A stretch of DNA of 64,000 bases from CAIKMD01 sp035605975 (GCA_035605975.1 DATNGG010000040.1:1-64000); one strand, 5' to 3'. Counted from the stretch's first letter, positions 25,220 to 34,620 are shown. Translations and numbers: made by a program. Notes: generated from the sequence alone by a model not told the origin.

Positions 25220-26398
25220 TCAGCGCTTGGCCGCCTTGCGCGCGATCACGCCGAGCACCTCGTCGGCGGCGCGCAGGCTCGGCGACACACCGCCATAGCC
25301 GAGCACGTGCAGCGCTTCCTGACAAGCGGCGATTTGCGTGGCGCCGGCCGCCTTGTCGCCGAGCACGGCCTCGACTGCGGGCGCGAGCTTTTTGGGCGTG
25401 CAATCATATTGGAGAAATTCCGGAACCGCCTCGCGTTCGAGGATCACGTTGACGAGATCGGCGTAGTCAACCTTGACGACGCGGTCGACATAAGCATGCG
25501 TCAAGGGATTGATGCGATAGGCGATGACCGTCGGCAGCTTCGCCATGGCGAGCTCGAGCGCGACCGTGCCCGAGGCCGCGAGCGCGGCATTGCTCGCGGC
25601 GAAAGCGTCGTATTTCTCGGCAGGGCCGCGCAGCACGATGCTCGGCACCGGCCAGCGCTCCAGCGCGCGCTCGACGCGCTCGGCGACGTTCTCGGTCGTC
25701 GGCACGACGATGCGCAGCCCCGGATGACGCGGCAGGACCCGTGCGATCGTGTCTTCAAAGATCGGTAGCAAAGTCCCGACCTCGCCGCGTCGACTGCCCG
25801 GCAGCACGGTCAGCAGCGGCGCCTCGGGCGCGATGCCGTGGCGGCGGCGAAAGCCCGCGCCATCGCCGCGATCGGCGCCGCTCTCGACCACCGGATGCCC
25901 GACATAGGCGCAGGAGAGCCCGACCGCGGTGAAATAGGGAGGCTCGAACGGCAAGAGCGCCAGCAGATGATCGTACCAGCGCGCCATGCGCCGGGCGCGC
26001 CCGCCGCGCCACGCCCAGACCATGGGCGCGACATAGTGGATGAGCGGCAAGGTGCTGCCCTGGCGCCGCAAGCGCTGCGCGATCCGCCAGGTGAACCCCG
26101 ATGAGTCGATGGTGACGAGCGCCGCCGGCTGCTGCGCCGCGATGTCGGCGACGGTCTCGGCGACGCGGCGAAAGATGCGGCGGGCGCTGGGCAACACCTC
26201 GGCGACGCCCATGATCGCGAGCTCCGACAAGGGCACGCGCGAGACGAGGCCTTGCGCCGCCATGGTCTCGCCGCCGATCCCGGCAAAGCGCACCGCGCCT
26301 TGGGTGCGCTCGCGCAACGCCGTCATCAGCCGTCCGCCGAGGAGATCGCCCGAAGGCTCGCCGGCAACGAGATAAATGAGCGGCGGCGCATCACTCAT
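25220..26398 (-). CDS. lpxB: Lipid-A-disaccharide synthase LpxB
   Basis: A 392-aa GT19-family glycosyltransferase joining UDP-2,3-diacylglucosamine and lipid X into the tetra-acyl disaccharide of lipid A. It begins PLIYLVAGEPSGDLLGGRLM, with VRFAGIGGETMAAQGL (~36), YVAPMVWAWRGGRARRMA (~122), the nucleotide-side LLTVLPGSRRGEV (~188) and a C-terminal YRINPLTHAYVDRVVKVDY (~297). Start ATG 26398 overlaps the lpxI stop by 4 bases (ATGA). It acts at the inner face of the cytoplasmic membrane, downstream of LpxA, LpxD and LpxI encoded in the same cluster. Confidence 0.96.
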   Translation of the reverse strand: MSDAPPLIYLVAGEPSGDLLGGRLMTALRERTQGAVRFAGIGGETMAAQGLVSRVPLSELAIMGVAEVLPSARRIFRRVAETVADIAAQQPAALVTIDSSGFTWRIAQRLRRQGSTLPLIHYVAPMVWAWRGGRARRMARWYDHLLALLPFEPPYFTAVGLSCAYVGHPVVESGADRGDGAGFRRRHGIAPEAPLLTVLPGSRRGEVGTLLPIFEDTIARVLPRHPGLRIVVPTTENVAERVERALERWPVPSIVLRGPAEKYDAFAASNAALAASGTVALELAMAKLPTVIAYRINPLTHAYVDRVVKVDYADLVNVILEREAVPEFLQYDCTPKKLAPAVEAVLGDKAAGATQIAACQEALHVLGYGGVSPSLRAADEVLGVIARKAAKR

Positions 26399-27207
26399 TG
26401 GGCTTTGACGCCGACGACGAATATTCCCGCGCGATCGGCGGCTTCGACCGCGGCTGCGCGATCGAGCACAAGCGTCGCGCCGGCCTCGATGGCGATGCCG
26501 CGCAGCCCCGCTGCGGCCGCCGCGGCGACGGTCGAAGGACCGATTGCGGGCAGATCCGCGCGGCGCTCCTGGCCGGGCTTGGCGGTCTTGACGAGGACGC
26601 CGCCCGGCGCGGCGCAGTTCGCCATCAGCGCATCGGTGCCGGCTTCGCCTTCGACGCCCAAGACCTCGCCCGCGCGCACGATCACCGCCTGGCCAAGATC
26701 GCGCGCCCCATGCGCCCGCGCCGCATCGAGGCCTGTGGCGATGTCGCGCTCGGCTGCCGCATCGGGCGCGACTCGCCCCAACGTCCCCAACGGCGCAAGC
26801 AGATCGCCGAGAATGCGATCGGCGCCGGTGACGCGAAAACCTTCACCTTCGAGCTCCTTGATGATCGCGCGAAAGAGCGCGTCGTCGCCGAGATCGGTGA
26901 GCGCCTTGAGCCCGATCTTCAGGAGGAAGCGCAAGGCGCGCCAATCCGGCCGCAACGCCGCAAGCGAGGGCCGACGCACGCCGCCCGCCATCACCAGCTC
27001 CTCGACGCCGTTCTCGCGCAGGAGGCGCAGCGCCTCGCCGCCGGCACCGAGGCGAATGAAGCGGTGCGGGACCGCGGCGACGCTTGCCGGATCGCAAGAG
27101 CCTTCGAAACCGAGCACGAAGAAAGGCCGGTCCCCGGCTCGGCAAGCCTCGATCAGCTTCAGCGGCAGCTCGCCGGCGCCGGCGAGAATGCCGAGCTTAG
27201 GCGCCAT
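26395..27207 (-). CDS. lpxI: UDP-2,3-diacylglucosamine pyrophosphatase LpxI
   Basis: A 270-aa protein of the LpxI (DUF1009) family, which hydrolyses UDP-2,3-diacylglucosamine to lipid X in organisms lacking LpxH. N-terminal KLGILAGAGELPLKLIEACR (~4-23), a central RRPSLAALRPDWRALRFLLK and a C-terminal domain with NCAAPGGVLVKTAKPGQERR and DLPAIGPSTVAAAAAAGLRG match the family. ATG 27207 lies inside the end of lpxA (11-base overlap), giving MAPKLGILAGAG as the natural start. The replacement of LpxH by LpxI supports alphaproteobacterial origin. Confidence 0.94.
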   Translation of the reverse strand: MAPKLGILAGAGELPLKLIEACRAGDRPFFVLGFEGSCDPASVAAVPHRFIRLGAGGEALRLLRENGVEELVMAGGVRRPSLAALRPDWRALRFLLKIGLKALTDLGDDALFRAIIKELEGEGFRVTGADRILGDLLAPLGTLGRVAPDAAAERDIATGLDAARAHGARDLGQAVIVRAGEVLGVEGEAGTDALMANCAAPGGVLVKTAKPGQERRADLPAIGPSTVAAAAAAGLRGIAIEAGATLVLDRAAAVEAADRAGIFVVGVKAQ

Positions 27208-28000
27208 TCCCCGCCTTCGGCTGGCACAGGCCGCGCGAGGACTCGGCACGCACGAAGGCGAGCACGTCCTCGACCGCGCGCATGCCGGGAAAGCGCGACG
27301 CCACCCGCTCGAGCCGCTCGGCGAAGGTGCCGTTCTCGCCTTCGAACAGGAGCTGATAGGCCTGGCGCAGCGCCTGGATCTCCTCGCGGGTGAAGCCGTG
27401 GCGCTGCATGCCGACGAGGTTGAGCCCCGAGAGGCGCGCGCGGTCGCCCATCACCGAGCCATAGGGAATGACGTCGCGCTCGACGCCGGTGACGCCGCCG
27501 ACCATCGCGTATTTGCCGATGCGCACGAATTGATGCACCGCCGAAAGACCGCCGAAGACGGCGCATTCGCCGATCACGACATGGCCCGCGAGCGTCGCGT
27601 TGTTGGCCATGATGACTTCGTCGCCGATGACGCAATCATGCGCCACATGGACTCCGACCATGAAGAGGCAGCGATCGCCGATGCGCGTGACCATGCCGCC
27701 GCCCGCCGTGCCGGGGTTCATCGTCACATGCTCGCGGATGATGTTGTCGCGACCGATGACGAGCCGCGACTCTTCGCCCTTGTATTTCAAATCCTGCGGC
27801 GGATGGCCGATCGAGGCGAAGGGAAAGATGCGCGTGCCCTCGCCGATCGTCGTGCGGCCCGCCACCGCGATGTGCGAGAGCAGCTCGACCCGCTCGCCGA
27901 GCTCGACATGGGAGCCGATGTGGCAGAACGGGCCGATGCGGGTGGAGGCGCCGAGCTTGGCACCTTTCTCGACCACCGAAGTCGGATGAATCTCAGCCAT
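27197..28000 (-). CDS. lpxA: Acyl-ACP--UDP-N-acetylglucosamine O-acyltransferase LpxA
   Basis: A 267-aa left-handed beta-helix acyltransferase starting lipid A synthesis. Hexapeptide repeats run from HPTSVVEKGAKLG to ~190. The catalytic His lies in FMVGVHVAHDCVIGDEV (~126), preceded by REHVTMNPGTAGGG (~97). The C-terminal helical domain (TREEIQALRQAYQLLFEGE) is normal. ATG 28000 overlaps the fabZ end by 8 bases; its own 3' end overlaps lpxI. The close packing indicates translational coupling along lpxD-fabZ-lpxA-lpxI-lpxB. Confidence 0.97.
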   Translation of the reverse strand: MAEIHPTSVVEKGAKLGASTRIGPFCHIGSHVELGERVELLSHIAVAGRTTIGEGTRIFPFASIGHPPQDLKYKGEESRLVIGRDNIIREHVTMNPGTAGGGMVTRIGDRCLFMVGVHVAHDCVIGDEVIMANNATLAGHVVIGECAVFGGLSAVHQFVRIGKYAMVGGVTGVERDVIPYGSVMGDRARLSGLNLVGMQRHGFTREEIQALRQAYQLLFEGENGTFAERLERVASRFPGMRAVEDVLAFVRAESSRGLCQPKAGNGA

Positions 28001-28478
28001 CGGTGTTGATGTTGTTGTCCATGATCATCGCCGCGTAAGTGGCCTCGGCCATCAGCTTGTCCTCGACCGTGGCGCGGCCCTGGAACTTCCATACCGGGCC
28101 GCGGCTCGCCTTGCGCTCGACATGAATGAGGAGGGTGCTGCCCGGCACCACCGGGCGGCGGAAGCGCGCATCGTCGATCGAGGTGAAATAGACGAGCTTG
28201 CCCGCCGCCAGCTCGCCGATCGCATCGACCACCATCACCGCGGCGGTCTGCGCCATCGCCTCTATGATGAGCACGCCCGGCATCACCGGCCAGCGCGGGA
28301 AATGGCCCTGGAAATAGTGCTCGTTGATGGTGACGTTCTTGACCCCGGTCGCGCTCTCGCCGCGCACGACATTGACGACTTTGTCGATCATCAGAAAGGG
28401 ATAGCGATGCGGGATCATCTGCATGATCCGCTTCAAGTCGATTTCCGGCGTGACCTCGGGCTTTGCCGTCGTGTCCAT
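27993..28478 (-). CDS. fabZ: 3-hydroxyacyl-[ACP] dehydratase FabZ
   Basis: A 161-aa hot-dog-fold dehydratase of fatty acid elongation. The sequence IMQMIPHRYPFLMIDKV (~18-34), the catalytic His in EHYFQGHFPRWPVMPGV (~60) and Glu in VLIIEAMAQTAAVMV (~74) identify it. It competes with LpxA and LpxD for 3-hydroxyacyl-ACP, and its position between lpxD and lpxA is the standard one. The ATG at 28478 is separated from the lpxD stop by one base. Confidence 0.97.
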   Translation of the reverse strand: MDTTAKPEVTPEIDLKRIMQMIPHRYPFLMIDKVVNVVRGESATGVKNVTINEHYFQGHFPRWPVMPGVLIIEAMAQTAAVMVVDAIGELAAGKLVYFTSIDDARFRRPVVPGSTLLIHVERKASRGPVWKFQGRATVEDKLMAEATYAAMIMDNNINTDG

Positions 28479-28479
28479 G

Positions 28480-29505
28480 CTATTCGCCCTTCTTCCTGGC
28501 GGCGAGGCGCCGGATATAGGCCGTCATATAGTGAAACTCCTTGATCGGCATCGCCGGCGAGCCCAGCACCGTTTCGCCGGGCTTCAAGTCGCTGATCACA
28601 CCCGCCTGCGCGCCGATGCGCGTGCCGTCGCCGATCGTGAGATGACCAGCCATTCCCACCTGTCCGCCGACCATCACGAAATCGCCTAGCCGGGTGCTCC
28701 CCGATATGCCGACTTGAGCGACGATCACGCAACAGCGTCCGATCTGCACGTTGTGCCCGATCTGCACGAGATTATCAATCATCGTGCCGGAGCCGATCAC
28801 CGTATCCGGCCCGGCGCCGCGGTCGATCGTGGTGTTGGCGCCCACCTCGACATCGTCGCCGATGATGACCAGTCCCAGCTGCGGCACTTTGATCGGGGCC
28901 GCCGGATCGGGCGCGAAGCCGAACCCGTCCTGGCCGATGCGCGCGCCCGGATAGATCCGCACCCGCGCGCCGATGATCGCGTGGCTGACGCTCGCATTGG
29001 CGCCGACGCGGCAATCCTCACCCAGCACCGCGGCGGGGCCGATGACGGCATTGGCGCCGATGAGACAGCGCCGGCCGAGCTGCGCCCGGGCGCCGATCAC
29101 GGCATTCGCCTCGATGGCGCAGCCCTCGCCGAGCACGGCCGTCGGATCGATCACCGCGCTCGGCGCGATGCCGGGTTGCGGCGGCGGCTCCGGATAAAAC
29201 GCTTGTGCGGCGAGCGCATAGGCGCGATAGGGCGCCTCCGTCAGCAGTAACGCCGCGCCCGGGGGCGCTTCGGCCGCGAATTTGGGGCTGACGATCACCG
29301 CGCCGGCGCGGGTGGCGCGAAAAGCGTCGAGATAGCGGTGGTTGTCGAAGAAGGTGAGATCGTCCGCGCCGGCGCGCTCGAGCGGCGCCACGTCGTGCAA
29401 CAGGCGGCTGGCTTCGCCGGCGCCCGCGAGATCGGCGCCGGTGCGGCGGGCGATCTCATCGATGCGGAACGGGCCGGCGCGGGTGAAGAAGCGCGGATCG
29501 GCCAT
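28480..29505 (-). CDS. lpxD: UDP-3-O-(3-hydroxyacyl)glucosamine N-acyltransferase LpxD
   Basis: A 341-aa acyltransferase adding the second acyl chain in lipid A assembly. A uridine-binding N-terminal domain (~1-100, with DDLTFFDNHRYLDAFRA) precedes a long hexapeptide beta-helix (~105-310). The catalytic His is in NLVQIGHNVQIGRCCVI (~243). The tail is short (KEFHYMTAYIRRLAARKKG). ATG 29505 lies 3 bases after the skp stop. No anomalies. Confidence 0.97.
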   Translation of the reverse strand: MADPRFFTRAGPFRIDEIARRTGADLAGAGEASRLLHDVAPLERAGADDLTFFDNHRYLDAFRATRAGAVIVSPKFAAEAPPGAALLLTEAPYRAYALAAQAFYPEPPPQPGIAPSAVIDPTAVLGEGCAIEANAVIGARAQLGRRCLIGANAVIGPAAVLGEDCRVGANASVSHAIIGARVRIYPGARIGQDGFGFAPDPAAPIKVPQLGLVIIGDDVEVGANTTIDRGAGPDTVIGSGTMIDNLVQIGHNVQIGRCCVIVAQVGISGSTRLGDFVMVGGQVGMAGHLTIGDGTRIGAQAGVISDLKPGETVLGSPAMPIKEFHYMTAYIRRLAARKKGE

Positions 29506-29508
29506 GGC

Positions 29509-30153
29509 TCAACGCGGCGCCGGGATCGGCGCAAGGCTCGGCAAGCCGGGGCCGCTTGGCGGGGCAGGACCGGCGGGCGGGCCTGAGAGGTTGGGCTCGG
29601 CGGGGACCGACAGGGTCACGAGCGGCAATTTCACGTCGAGACGGCGGATCACGTCCTGCGTGATGTCGAGGCCCGGCGCCTCGAACAGCACCGCCGCCTT
29701 GGTCAGGACGAGGTTCGCCTTCTTCTCGGCGGCGATGTCGGCGATGATCTGGAGCGCGGTGTTCTCGACCTTGGTCATCGCGTCATTATAGGCCTGCTGC
29801 AGGGCCTGGCGCGTCACCTGGACGCCATGGTCGAGCGCGTCGTAGCGCTGCTGAAAATCGCGCATCTTGGCGTTGAACGCCTCGGGCGCCAGGACGTTGC
29901 GCTGTTTTTCGAGCTGATCCTGGACGCGGCGAAGCTCGTCCTCCTGCTGCGTCACCTCCTTCGTATAGCGCTCGGTGCGTTGCGACATCTGCGACTGGAT
30001 GTTCCGCGCGACCAGGGAATCCCGCAGGATCTGCTGCACATCGACAATGATGATGACGGGGGGCGTGACCGTCTGGGCGGGTGCCGCCGCGCCGGAGACG
30101 AGGATCGAGAGCGCCAAAGCGGCAGCAAGGCCGAGATGGCGGCAGCGCGGCAT
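29509..30153 (-). CDS. OmpH/Skp-family periplasmic chaperone
   Basis: A 214-aa Skp/OmpH-like protein: a signal peptide (GLAAALALSILVSGAAAPAQ, cleavage ~27), a short strand with VIIIVDVQQILRDS (~34-47), a long coiled-coil arm (MSQRTERYTKEVTQQEDELR to about residue 140), then LVLTKAAVLFEAPGLDITQD. The final ~45 residues are Pro/Ala/Gly-rich, an extension not present in classical Skp. It delivers unfolded outer-membrane proteins to BamA, whose gene ends exactly where this one starts (no gap). Confidence 0.9.
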   Translation of the reverse strand: MPRCRHLGLAAALALSILVSGAAAPAQTVTPPVIIIVDVQQILRDSLVARNIQSQMSQRTERYTKEVTQQEDELRRVQDQLEKQRNVLAPEAFNAKMRDFQQRYDALDHGVQVTRQALQQAYNDAMTKVENTALQIIADIAAEKKANLVLTKAAVLFEAPGLDITQDVIRRLDVKLPLVTLSVPAEPNLSGPPAGPAPPSGPGLPSLAPIPAPR

Positions 30154-32487
30154 TTAGAACTGCGATCCGAACCCGACCCGGAAGAACTCCGTCTTATCGA
30201 AGGGTTGCTTCACGATCGGGACGGCAAAATCGATGCGCACCGGACCGACCGGCGAATCCCACGAAAAGCCATAGCCGACCGAGACGCGGATGGCGTTGAC
30301 ATCGGCGACGGTCGGGCCCGTGTCGTCGATCGACCAGGCACTGCCGAAATTGGTGAAGACGTGGCCCGAAATGCCGAATTCCTTGGGCAGGCCCAAAGGC
30401 ATGCTGAGCTGAACGGCGCCCAGCCAATAAGCGTTGGCGCCAAGCGCGTCGTCGGTGACGATGTCGCGGGCGCCGATGCCGCCGGTCTGGAAACCGTGGA
30501 AATTGTCGCCGCCGATGAAATACCGGTCCTCGATCCGCACGTGATCGCTGCCGAGGCCGAAAATGTAGCCGGCCTCGCCGGTCGCCTGCGCCACCCAGTT
30601 GGTCGCGACCGGATAGTAATAGCCGGCGCTCACGCCGTTGCGCAGGAAGTAGACCTGGCCGCCGAGGCCGGCGATATCCGTGGTCTGTTGCAGGTAATAG
30701 CCCGAGGTCGGGCGCAGCCGGCTATCGCGCTTGTCATAGAGCAGCTGCTCGCCGACGATCGAGGCGATGCGCGAGCCCTTCTGAGCGAGAATGAATTGCG
30801 AGGCGCCGGGGATGATGTCCTTGATGGTGTCGTCGCGGATCGTGTAGGTCAGCGTCTGACGCAGCGATTCGGTGAACTGATAACCCGCGCGCAGCGAGCC
30901 GCCATAGGATTGCTGCTGATAACCCGAAAACGTCGTGTTGTCGCGCTGCAAGGCGAAGAGGTCGAAGCCCGCGGCGAGGTTGCGATCGAGGAAGTAAGGC
31001 TCGGTGAAGCTGAGATCGACCTGCTGCGTCAAATAAGCGATCGTCGTGTCGATGCGCAAATCCTGACCGCGTCCCAACAGGTTGCGCTCGTGGATGCCGA
31101 TATTGGCGAGCGGACCATCCGAGGTCGAATAGCCGACGCCGATCTGGAATTCGCCGGTCGACTGCTCCTGGACATTGACATGGATGACCGTCTTGTCCGG
31201 CGAGCTGCCTTGGGTGTTGGTGATATCGACCTTTTTGAAGAAGCCGAGATTGTTGAGCCGCTGCTCCGAGCGATGCAGCTTGGTCGAATTGAAGGCGTCG
31301 CCCTCGACTAGACGGAACTCGCGCCGGATCACCTTGTCCTGGGTGCGGACGTTCCCGGTGATGTCGATGCGCTCGACATAGACCTCGGGACCTTCCTTCA
31401 CCGTGAAGCTGACATCGATCGTCTTGGTGTCGACATTGCGCCGGACATTGGGCGTGACCTGGACGAAGGCATAGCCGCGGTCGCCGAGCGCGTCGGTGAT
31501 CGCCTGGATCGACTTGTCGACCTGATCGGCGTCGTACCAGTCGCCTTCCTTGAAAGTGAGGAGCGCGCGCAGCAGCGCCGGGTTCACATCCTTCAGCTCA
31601 TTGGCGACCGACACTTTGCCGAAATGGTAGCGCGCGCCTTCCTCGAGGCTGAAGGTGATGATGAAGCCGGAGCGGTCGGGGACCAGCTCGGCATTGGCCG
31701 AGACGACGCGGAAATCGGCATAGCCTTGCGAGAGATAGAATTTGCGCAGCAGCTCGCGGTCATAGGTCAGGCGATCGGGATCGTAGGTGTCGTCGCTGCT
31801 GAGGAAACGGTACCAGCGCGTTTCCTTGGTCGAGATCACCTCTTTGAGGGTCGATTCGCTGAATACCCGGTTGCCGAGGAAGGTGATGCCGCGAATGCCG
31901 GTCGAGGGCCCCTCGTCGATCTCGAAGATCAGATCGACGCGGTTCTGCGGCAGCTGAATGATCTTCGGCTGCACCGTCGCGGCAAAGCGGCCGGAGCGGC
32001 GGTAGAGCTCGAGAAGCCGGCTCACATCGCTCTGCACCTTCTCGCGGGTGAAGACGACGCGCGGTCGCAGCTGAATCTCGCTGGTGAGATTGTCGTCGGT
32101 GAGCTTGTGGTTGCCCTCGAATTGGATGCGGTTGATGACCGGGTTCTCGGTGACCGCAACGATCAGCGCCGAGCCGTCGCGCCGCAATTCGACATTGGAG
32201 AAAAGGCCGGTCGCAAACAGAGCCTTGAGCGAGGCGTCGGCCTTTTTCTGGTCGTAGACGTCGCCCGGCTGGATCTGGAGATAGGATTTGACCGTATCGG
32301 GCTCGACGCGCTGCGTTCCCTCAATGCGGACCTCGGTGATGACGCCGCCGGCGGGGATCGGCGCCGCTTCAACCGGCGTCGCCGGCGCGGCGGCGGGCGC
32401 CTGCGCATGGGCGGCGCCAACGACGGCAAGGCTCGACATCAGTGCCGTCGCGAGGAGAAGGCGGCGTGCCGCTCCGGAGAAAATCAC
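30154..32487 (-). CDS. bamA: Outer membrane protein assembly factor BamA
   Basis: A 777-aa Omp85 protein inserting beta-barrels into the outer membrane. A signal peptide (LLLATALMSSLAVVGAAHAQ) is followed by an Ala/Pro linker and five POTRA domains (~45-420, starting ITEVRIEGTQRVEPDTVKSY). The 16-strand barrel starts near YSTSDGPLANIGIHERNLLG and contains the conserved DRYFIGGDNFHGFQTGGIG loop region (~650). It ends with aromatic ...GFGSQF, the Bam-recognition type terminus. GTG 32487 is preferred over TTG 32493 and 32490 because AGGGGGA sits 7 bases before it. It lies 61 bases after rseP. Confidence 0.96.
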   Translation of the reverse strand: MIFSGAARRLLLATALMSSLAVVGAAHAQAPAAAPATPVEAAPIPAGGVITEVRIEGTQRVEPDTVKSYLQIQPGDVYDQKKADASLKALFATGLFSNVELRRDGSALIVAVTENPVINRIQFEGNHKLTDDNLTSEIQLRPRVVFTREKVQSDVSRLLELYRRSGRFAATVQPKIIQLPQNRVDLIFEIDEGPSTGIRGITFLGNRVFSESTLKEVISTKETRWYRFLSSDDTYDPDRLTYDRELLRKFYLSQGYADFRVVSANAELVPDRSGFIITFSLEEGARYHFGKVSVANELKDVNPALLRALLTFKEGDWYDADQVDKSIQAITDALGDRGYAFVQVTPNVRRNVDTKTIDVSFTVKEGPEVYVERIDITGNVRTQDKVIRREFRLVEGDAFNSTKLHRSEQRLNNLGFFKKVDITNTQGSSPDKTVIHVNVQEQSTGEFQIGVGYSTSDGPLANIGIHERNLLGRGQDLRIDTTIAYLTQQVDLSFTEPYFLDRNLAAGFDLFALQRDNTTFSGYQQQSYGGSLRAGYQFTESLRQTLTYTIRDDTIKDIIPGASQFILAQKGSRIASIVGEQLLYDKRDSRLRPTSGYYLQQTTDIAGLGGQVYFLRNGVSAGYYYPVATNWVAQATGEAGYIFGLGSDHVRIEDRYFIGGDNFHGFQTGGIGARDIVTDDALGANAYWLGAVQLSMPLGLPKEFGISGHVFTNFGSAWSIDDTGPTVADVNAIRVSVGYGFSWDSPVGPVRIDFAVPIVKQPFDKTEFFRVGFGSQF

Positions 32488-32548
32488 CAACAAATCCCCC
32501 TGTCCCCCGAACGAGTCCCTTGTCGACGAATCCCGGGCCGCCGCCGAC

Positions 32549-33682
32549 CTAGGACACCAGGCTTTTCAGAAACTCGACGACCCGCAGATGAACGAGGTCG
32601 TTCCAGGTGGCAAAAACCATCAACGTCAACACCAACGCCAAACCGAGCCGAAAGCCATATTCCTGCGCGCGCTGGCCAAGCGGCTTCCCCCGAATGGCCT
32701 CAGCGGCATAAAACAGGAGATGCCCCCCGTCAAGAACGGGAATCGGAAAGAGGTTGATGAGGCCGAGATTGATCGACAGCACCGCCATGAACCAGAGCAT
32801 GGCGACAATTCCACCTTGCGCCACCTCGCCCGACATCTGCGCGATGCGCAAGGGGCCGCCGAACTCGTCGGCGGTGCGCGCGCCGATGATCATCTGCCAC
32901 ACGGCCTCGAGCGTTCCCGTCGTCATGTTGAGGGTCTCGCCGCCGGCGCGCCACACCGCATCGAGCGGGTTGCGGCGCACATATTGAACGCCGCCGCCCT
33001 CGATCCCCAACAGCCCCATCTGATGCGTGTTGCCGAAGCGATCGGTGATGGTGCTGATCTTCGGCGTGACGGTGAGCGGCACATCCTCGCCGCCGCGCTT
33101 GACGACGAGCTTCATCGGCACGCCGGCATCGAGGCGCACGAGGCGCTGCACATCCTCGAAACGCTCGATCTTCTCGCCATCGATCGAGACGAAGACATCG
33201 CCGGGCTTCAAGCCGCCCTGCTCCGCCGCGCTTCCGGGCAGAACCTTGCCGACCTGAGACGGGGTGAAAGGCTGGCCCACCGTGGCAAAGAGCACCGCGA
33301 GGACCGCGATCGCGAAAACGAAATTGGCGCCCGGACCCGCCACGACCACGGCGGCGCGCTGCGGCAGGCGCTTGTGATGGAAGGAGACTTCGCGCTCCTC
33401 GGCGGTCATCGCCTGGAGCTCGCCCGCCGGCATCGACGCGGGATCGGCATCGCCGAACATTTTCACATAGCCGCCGAGCGGCATCAGGCTGAATTTCCAG
33501 CGCGTGCCGGCGCGGTCGTTCCAGCCGAAAATCTCCGGGCCGAAGCCGATCGAGAACACCTCGATGCGCACGCCGTTCCAGCGCGCGATGAAGTAGTGGC
33601 CGAACTCGTGCACGAACACCAGCACCGTCAAAACGACGATGAATGGAACGATGTAATCGAGGCCGCCGGTCAAAAAGCCCAT
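32549..33682 (-). CDS. rseP: Site-2 membrane metalloprotease RseP (M50 family)
   Basis: A 377-aa inner-membrane zinc protease for regulated intramembrane proteolysis of anti-sigma factors. The HExxH motif is in FVHEFGHYFIARWNGVRIEV (~24), the second metal site in LFPIPVLDGGHLLFY (~316). A PDZ domain occupies ~125-210 (GSAAEQGGLKPGDVFVSIDG). Four TM segments fit the family. Located between cdsA and bamA; the usual intervening gene on the cdsA side, dxr, is missing. Confidence 0.95.
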   Translation of the reverse strand: MGFLTGGLDYIVPFIVVLTVLVFVHEFGHYFIARWNGVRIEVFSIGFGPEIFGWNDRAGTRWKFSLMPLGGYVKMFGDADPASMPAGELQAMTAEEREVSFHHKRLPQRAAVVVAGPGANFVFAIAVLAVLFATVGQPFTPSQVGKVLPGSAAEQGGLKPGDVFVSIDGEKIERFEDVQRLVRLDAGVPMKLVVKRGGEDVPLTVTPKISTITDRFGNTHQMGLLGIEGGGVQYVRRNPLDAVWRAGGETLNMTTGTLEAVWQMIIGARTADEFGGPLRIAQMSGEVAQGGIVAMLWFMAVLSINLGLINLFPIPVLDGGHLLFYAAEAIRGKPLGQRAQEYGFRLGLALVLTLMVFATWNDLVHLRVVEFLKSLVS

Positions 33683-33768
33683 GAGTCCAACCTATGCACG
33701 CGAATGCGGTTAACCATAGCAAAAAATTGCCGCGCCATTGCTGAAAAAAGCGCCCGTTTCCACAGGGT

Positions 33769-34620
33769 TTACGGGTGGGCGGCGAAGCCCGGCCCGCAGC
33801 CGAGGAGGAGCAGCGCGCCCAGCCCCGCGGTTGCGGTCAGCAACGAATCGAGGCGGTCGAGCAGCCCGCCATGGCCGGGGATGAGCGCCCCCGAATCCTT
33901 GGCGCCGAAGCGCCGCTTGGCGAGCGACTCGGCGAGATCGCCGCCCTGGGCGAAGGCCGACAGCACGAGGCTGAGGACGACCGTCGCCAAGGGCGCCGCC
34001 CCGGCAATGAGCGCCGCGGCAAAACCGACGATCCCGGCGCAGGCGAGCCCGCCCAGGGCGCCCGACCAGGTCTTGTTGGGCGAGAGCCGCGGCGCGAGAC
34101 GCGGCCCGCCCAAGGCGCGGCCGAAGGCATAGGCGCCGGCGTCGCTCGCCCAGACCACGGCGAAGAGCCACAGCATCAAGGGGCGTCCCGCCTCGCCCGC
34201 GGCAATCCATAACAGCGCCAGGCAAGGGACCGACAGCCAGAGCGTTCCCGCCGCGGTCCAGGCTGGCGCGGGAGCGGCGGCGGCACGCGCCAGGGCGGCA
34301 ACCGCGAGCGATAGGGCGGCGGCAAATGCCAGAGCCCAGAGCGGCGCGCTCGACGCGGCCAGCAGCGCGGCGGCCGGCCCCACGGCGGCGACCGCGGCGC
34401 GGATCAAGCCGCTCTCGATGCCTGAGAGCCGCGCCCATTCCCAGCCCATGCCGGCCCCGGCAAGGATCACCAGCCCCGCCAGCGCCCAGCCACCGAACCA
34501 GACCGCGGCAATGGCAAGCGGCATCAGCACGAAGGCGGAGGCGAGGCGCAGCTTCAGGCCGCCGGCACCCGGCCGTGCAGCCTCGGGCGGCGCTGCCTCT
34601 GCCTCCTTAGCTTGAGCCAA
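33769..34620 (-). CDS. cdsA: Phosphatidate cytidylyltransferase CdsA
   Basis: A 283-aa polytopic membrane enzyme making CDP-diacylglycerol from phosphatidate and CTP. The family signature is intact near the C-terminus: LAKRRFGAKDSGALIPGHGG followed by LLDRLDS (~215-242); before it are ~7 hydrophobic helices. The best start is TTG 34620, overlapping the uppS end by 14 bases; no ATG lies near the N-terminus, so the true start could differ by a few codons. The sequence is notably Ala/Gly-rich, in line with the genome's base composition. Confidence 0.93.
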   Translation of the reverse strand: MAQAKEAEAAPPEAARPGAGGLKLRLASAFVLMPLAIAAVWFGGWALAGLVILAGAGMGWEWARLSGIESGLIRAAVAAVGPAAALLAASSAPLWALAFAAALSLAVAALARAAAAPAPAWTAAGTLWLSVPCLALLWIAAGEAGRPLMLWLFAVVWASDAGAYAFGRALGGPRLAPRLSPNKTWSGALGGLACAGIVGFAAALIAGAAPLATVVLSLVLSAFAQGGDLAESLAKRRFGAKDSGALIPGHGGLLDRLDSLLTATAGLGALLLLGCGPGFAAHP

